From Bacteroidales bacterium (lineage in GTDB: Bacteria > Bacteroidota > Bacteroidia > Bacteroidales > F082), in contig JAOZNY010000125.1 in the NCBI GenBank assembly GCA_029933565.1, positions 1 through 8,698 on the forward strand: a stretch of DNA of 8,698 bases, read 5' to 3'. Positions 5,498 to 8,698 of this stretch are shown here, piece after piece. The stretch's first letter is position 1. Each line of letters opens with the position of its first letter. Made by a program: the position numbers and the translations under genes. Under the pieces are notes generated by a model. That model made no database searches, was not told where the DNA came from, and saw only the letters and a program-made list of their open reading frames with translations.

Positions 5498-6769
5498 ATG
5501 AAAGAGTATAAAAATATAGATGAACTTTTCAAAGATGCTGCCTCAGGTTTTGAGCCACAGCCCTCTGCTAAAGTTTGGGCCGGTATTGAAGAAGGGGTTT
5601 TCAATACAGGGAAAAGCAAACGAATGACCTACATAAAATGGACATTGGCTGCAATGCTGTTACTATTAATTGGAGTTTCTTCAATGTGGTATTTTAACGC
5701 AGATAATAATCAGCATATTGCAGAAAATGAAGATATTATAATAGAAACAACCATTGACAATACGAAAACTAATAATGAAATTGAAACAAATATTTTAGAA
5801 ACTGAAATATTTGAAGTAAGCATTGTACAGGAATCAGATACAGAAGATAATGTAACAACAGAAATAATACCTGAATCAATCGAAACCAAAGAGAGTATTA
5901 TTAATGATGATTATTTGTTGATTGTAAAATCTGATGAAGAAAATGAAATGTTAGCCGACGATGCTTTGACCATTGAACAAATAGATGCGCGAAGTATCTA
6001 TGAAATTGCCTATTTGAATGCAGAGCCAATTGACAAACAAATTACTGTTGAAGAATATCTGAAAAAGAGAAGGAAGTTGCATACTTACACAGGTGTTGGA
6101 ATTAAGGCAGCAATGGTTTATTACCCCAATACCGAGGATCAGTTTACTTATACTGCCGAAGCAAATTTCGGAATTGTTTTAAACAAATTTTATATTGAAG
6201 CGGGTGTTGGTTATCAGCAAATGAAAGAAAGGGGAGTTTATAAATTTAATTATAAAAGTAACGACAGTATTGGATTTTACAATAAGGTTGTTTCATTTGA
6301 AATTGACCCTTTAAATCCTGATAATATTACTTATAAAACAACTGAAACTACTGTTTACGACAGTATCAACCATTATAGTTTGCAGTCACCTTTATTTAAA
6401 TATTCTTATTTGAATGTTCCCTTAAAGGTTGGTTATAAGGTTTGGGGAAATAATAAACTTACCATGGGACTTGAAACAGGCATAATATTTTCAAAACTTA
6501 TTAGCAGCGAAATTCCAGAGCCTAGTTTCACTTCTTCCAACGAGCAAACTCTTGTAAGCATTGAAGATAATACTCCCACAAGAGTTGATATGAATATGCA
6601 AATGATGGTTGCTATGCGGTTTAACTATAAGTTTACAAAGGCCGTTTCGCTTTCGCTGCAGCCTGAATTTACTAAATATCTTAACTCTATTTACGATACC
6701 GATATTGGCGATCCAAATATTAAACCTTATACCATGGGGCTGAGGTTTGGGATTTATTACGACTTTTAA
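5498..6769 (+). CDS. Anti-sigma-like membrane protein fused to an outer-membrane-type barrel
   Basis: A 423-residue protein with four parts. (1) A short cytoplasmic region, residues 1-46, contains IDELFKDAASGFEPQPSAKVWAGI-type sequence; this pattern is, as I recall it, common at the N-terminus of Bacteroidota proteins encoded beside ECF sigma genes. (2) A single transmembrane helix lies at about 48-66, preceded by KSKR (39-42), which predicts the N-terminus inside. (3) A long acidic Glu/Asp/Thr/Ile-rich linker runs from about 67 to 190. (4) A C-terminal domain from about 195 to 423 looks like the Bacteroidota OMP_b-brl/PorT barrel: repeated amphipathic strands, SYLNVPLKVGYKV (303-315), FNYKFTKAVSLSLQPEFTKYL and a final LRFGIYYDF. 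There is no signal peptide. Translational spacing to the sigma gene (4 bp) supports a role in holding or releasing that sigma factor. The anti-sigma activity is inferred, and the barrel may instead be periplasmic. Confidence 0.82.
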   Translation: MKEYKNIDELFKDAASGFEPQPSAKVWAGIEEGVFNTGKSKRMTYIKWTLAAMLLLLIGVSSMWYFNADNNQHIAENEDIIIETTIDNTKTNNEIETNILETEIFEVSIVQESDTEDNVTTEIIPESIETKESIINDDYLLIVKSDEENEMLADDALTIEQIDARSIYEIAYLNAEPIDKQITVEEYLKKRRKLHTYTGVGIKAAMVYYPNTEDQFTYTAEANFGIVLNKFYIEAGVGYQQMKERGVYKFNYKSNDSIGFYNKVVSFEIDPLNPDNITYKTTETTVYDSINHYSLQSPLFKYSYLNVPLKVGYKVWGNNKLTMGLETGIIFSKLISSEIPEPSFTSSNEQTLVSIEDNTPTRVDMNMQMMVAMRFNYKFTKAVSLSLQPEFTKYLNSIYDTDIGDPNIKPYTMGLRFGIYYDF

Positions 6770-6779
6770 AAAATGAATT

Positions 6780-8698
6780 ATGAATGCATTTAAGAAAATT
6801 GGCTTAGCCATATTTATAATATTGTTCGGGTTTCAAAGCGGAGCAATTGCACAATCGTGGTTTTATTTTGAAGGTATTATTACCGATACTGATGGTGTTA
6901 CGCCTTTAGTTGAATATCCTGTTTTTGTTAATACTAATGACACTACTAACAGAATGGTCTTTACTGATATTAATGGATATTACATCGATTCGGTTTACGC
7001 CATTCCTCAAATTTTTAATTATGCTGAGGTAAGTGTAGGTGATTGCTATGGCGAGATTATTTACCATTATTTTGATCCGCCAGAAGAATATAATGTTGCA
7101 GATTTTTCTGTTTGTTATATGCCCAATATTTGTGAGGCTTACTTTTATTATATAGAAGTTCCTGATAATCTCATGCTAATAAATTTTTTCGATATATCGG
7201 AAGGGAGCATAAATAAATGGACTTGGGATTTTGGTGATTATAATATTTCTAACGAGCAAAATACTAGCCACGAATATGCCGAAGCGGGTATTTATCAGGT
7301 AGTTTTAGTGGTTGAAGATACAAATGGTCTTTGTTGGTCAGCCTACGATGAGTTTGTAACTGTTGGTGAAATTGGTGACTGTGTGGCAGATTTTGACTAC
7401 AATATCAATCCGTCTGATGATTTGACTGTGATGTTCAATGATTTATCAGAGGGTAATTTTAGTAGATGGATGTGGGATTTTGGTGATTTTACTTTTTCAG
7501 AAGAAATGAACCCAACTCATACTTATGCCGAAGCAGGTGTTTATAATATTTGCCTTACGGTTTCCGATAGTTTTTATTATTGTATGGATACCTATTGTAT
7601 AAATCTGGTTGTAGGAGATCCAATTAGTTGTAATGCCGATTTTGAGGTAAGTCTCGATACGCTTAATAATACTCCCAATACTTTTATGTTTAGCGATAAT
7701 TCCACTGGAAATATCTCATCATGGTTTTGGGATTTTGGCGATGGGAATTTTTCTATGGAACAAAATCCTGTTCACGTTTACGATAATAGTGGTGATTATT
7801 TTGTTTGTCTTGAGATTTCAAACGATGGTGGAGGTGACCTTCAATGCTGGGATGAAAAATGCATGGAAGTCTCCACACTCAATTATTACACCTTTGGAGG
7901 ACATGCATTCATCGATGGCTTTACAATTAATGTTGAAGAAAACGATAGTTCAAATATTGCAACTGCATTTCTTTATCGTCGTTTCGAAAACCAGTGGAAA
8001 TATATGGACGACCGTGAGTTTTGGAAGTTTGGCTACTATTGGTTTGTTGACAAACCCCAAGGAGAATACCTTTTGAGGGTTGATCTTAAAGAAGAATCGG
8101 TGGACTTTGGAAATTATGCTCCATCATATTTTGGAGGTGCTACAAATTGGGTTTATGCACAAACATTCGAACTAACAAATAACGACCAATTAGCAGTAAA
8201 TATTAATTTGCTAGGTCTGGAATCGATGGCGGCGGGAGTTGGAATTATTTCTGGCTTCCTTCAGCAAGGGGAGAGTTGTACTGATGAAATTACACTTGGC
8301 GAACAGATTGTAAAACTTTTTAATGATGAAAGCAAATTGATTGCCTATACTTATTCAAATGAAGCTGGTGAATTTGAGTTTTCCTCACTTAGTAATGGAA
8401 GTTATAAAATTCAATCTGAACTCACTGGCAAATTATCGCCATTGGTATTTGCCGAAATTACTTCTTCCAATCCTTTTTCTGATGGTAATTTACTGGAAAT
8501 TGACTGTCAGGCATTTGTAGGAATAAGTGAGACAGGTATCGCTTTGCAAGATTTTACAGTAAAGGAAGTCTTCCCAATGCCAGCAGCGGATTATGTAAAT
8601 CTTAGGGTTCAGTCAGTTTTTTCTAAGAATATTAATATTGAATTAATTGACCAGATAGGAAGAGTTTTTAGTAATACTCCTTTCAATTTAAGTGAGGG
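6780..8698 (+). CDS. Secreted PKD-repeat surface protein with T9SS tail (partial at 3' end)
   Basis: Open for 639 codons and cut by the window end. An earlier ATG at 6773 stops after six codons, so 6780 is the start, 10 bp after the barrel gene. Signal peptide: residues 1-24, with a likely cut at AIA/QS. Three PKD (Ig-like) domains follow at about 118-199, 201-282 and 284-365. Each opens with a Cys (118, 201, 284) and carries a W-x-WDFGD core (147-153, 230-236, 315-321); later Cys residues suggest disulfides. Residues about 372-480 contain GGHAFIDGF and PSYFGGATNW, a pattern seen in Bacteroidota adhesin-like proteins. About 486-580 (GVGIISGFL onward) resembles a carboxypeptidase-regulatory or SdrD-B-like sandwich. 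From about 592 the type IX secretion sorting domain starts (KEVFPMPAADYVNL, then IELIDQIGRVF); it normally ends within a few tens of residues, so little is missing. No catalytic domain is visible. Likely an exported, surface-attached protein for adhesion or binding, in one operon with the sigma and barrel genes. Confidence 0.88.
   Translation, partial: MNAFKKIGLAIFIILFGFQSGAIAQSWFYFEGIITDTDGVTPLVEYPVFVNTNDTTNRMVFTDINGYYIDSVYAIPQIFNYAEVSVGDCYGEIIYHYFDPPEEYNVADFSVCYMPNICEAYFYYIEVPDNLMLINFFDISEGSINKWTWDFGDYNISNEQNTSHEYAEAGIYQVVLVVEDTNGLCWSAYDEFVTVGEIGDCVADFDYNINPSDDLTVMFNDLSEGNFSRWMWDFGDFTFSEEMNPTHTYAEAGVYNICLTVSDSFYYCMDTYCINLVVGDPISCNADFEVSLDTLNNTPNTFMFSDNSTGNISSWFWDFGDGNFSMEQNPVHVYDNSGDYFVCLEISNDGGGDLQCWDEKCMEVSTLNYYTFGGHAFIDGFTINVEENDSSNIATAFLYRRFENQWKYMDDREFWKFGYYWFVDKPQGEYLLRVDLKEESVDFGNYAPSYFGGATNWVYAQTFELTNNDQLAVNINLLGLESMAAGVGIISGFLQQGESCTDEITLGEQIVKLFNDESKLIAYTYSNEAGEFEFSSLSNGSYKIQSELTGKLSPLVFAEITSSNPFSDGNLLEIDCQAFVGISETGIALQDFTVKEVFPMPAADYVNLRVQSVFSKNINIELIDQIGRVFSNTPFNLSE

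Noticed and set aside
6773..6793. Earlier ATG as start of the PKD gene, or a tiny leader peptide
   Set aside because: It reads six codons and then a stop. A leader peptide cannot be excluded, but nothing supports it beyond the ATG itself.
6491..6811. Minus-strand frame across the end of the barrel gene
   Set aside because: It lies opposite a well-supported barrel domain, has no domain or promoter of its own, and would overlap two plus-strand genes.
7735..8076. A 113-codon plus-strand reading frame inside the PKD gene
   Set aside because: It is out of frame with the continuous 6780-8698 frame, which has a signal peptide, repeated PKD motifs and a T9SS tail; the alternative has no recognisable domain.

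Overview
The window looks like chromosomal DNA of a Bacteroidota (Bacteroidetes) bacterium. It is AT-rich with tightly packed genes and little Shine-Dalgarno signal. Its outer-membrane proteins are of the Bacteroidota beta-barrel type. One promoter candidate fits the Bacteroidota TTG / TAnnTTTG pattern. A large PKD-repeat surface protein ends in a type IX secretion (T9SS) sorting domain. I cannot assign a genus from the sequence alone. I see no tRNA, rRNA, CRISPR array, insertion sequence or prophage gene.

Left half (minus strand, reading right to left from about 4615 to 42): a RecQ-family helicase (2687-4615, GTG start), a family 2 glycosyltransferase (1451-2464), an exported outer-membrane beta-barrel protein (642-1364) and a 3-methyladenine DNA glycosylase (42-632). 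The last two are 9 bp apart and probably share a transcript. The helicase and glycosylase are DNA-maintenance enzymes and the other two are envelope genes; I see no single pathway linking the four.

Right half (plus strand, 4921 to the window edge): an ECF sigma factor, then 4 bp later a membrane-anchored protein combining an anti-sigma-like cytoplasmic N-terminus, one transmembrane helix, an acidic periplasmic linker and a C-terminal outer-membrane-type barrel. After a further 10 bp comes a long ORF (6780 to beyond 8698) for a secreted protein with three PKD domains, two further beta-sandwich-like regions and a T9SS tail cut by the window end. This looks like one operon coding for an envelope-sensing sigma/anti-sigma pair plus a cell-surface protein.

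Intergenic DNA: three hairpin-forming elements share a layout in which unrelated, locally unique arms flank a C-rich core. Two lie between recQ and the glycosyltransferase gene. Their loops carry the same 15-nt core in opposite orientation, so the loops are perfectly complementary and could pair with each other. The third has a related but longer core and lies in the predicted recQ leader. These elements and the trans-envelope sigma/barrel cassette are the most interesting content of the window.
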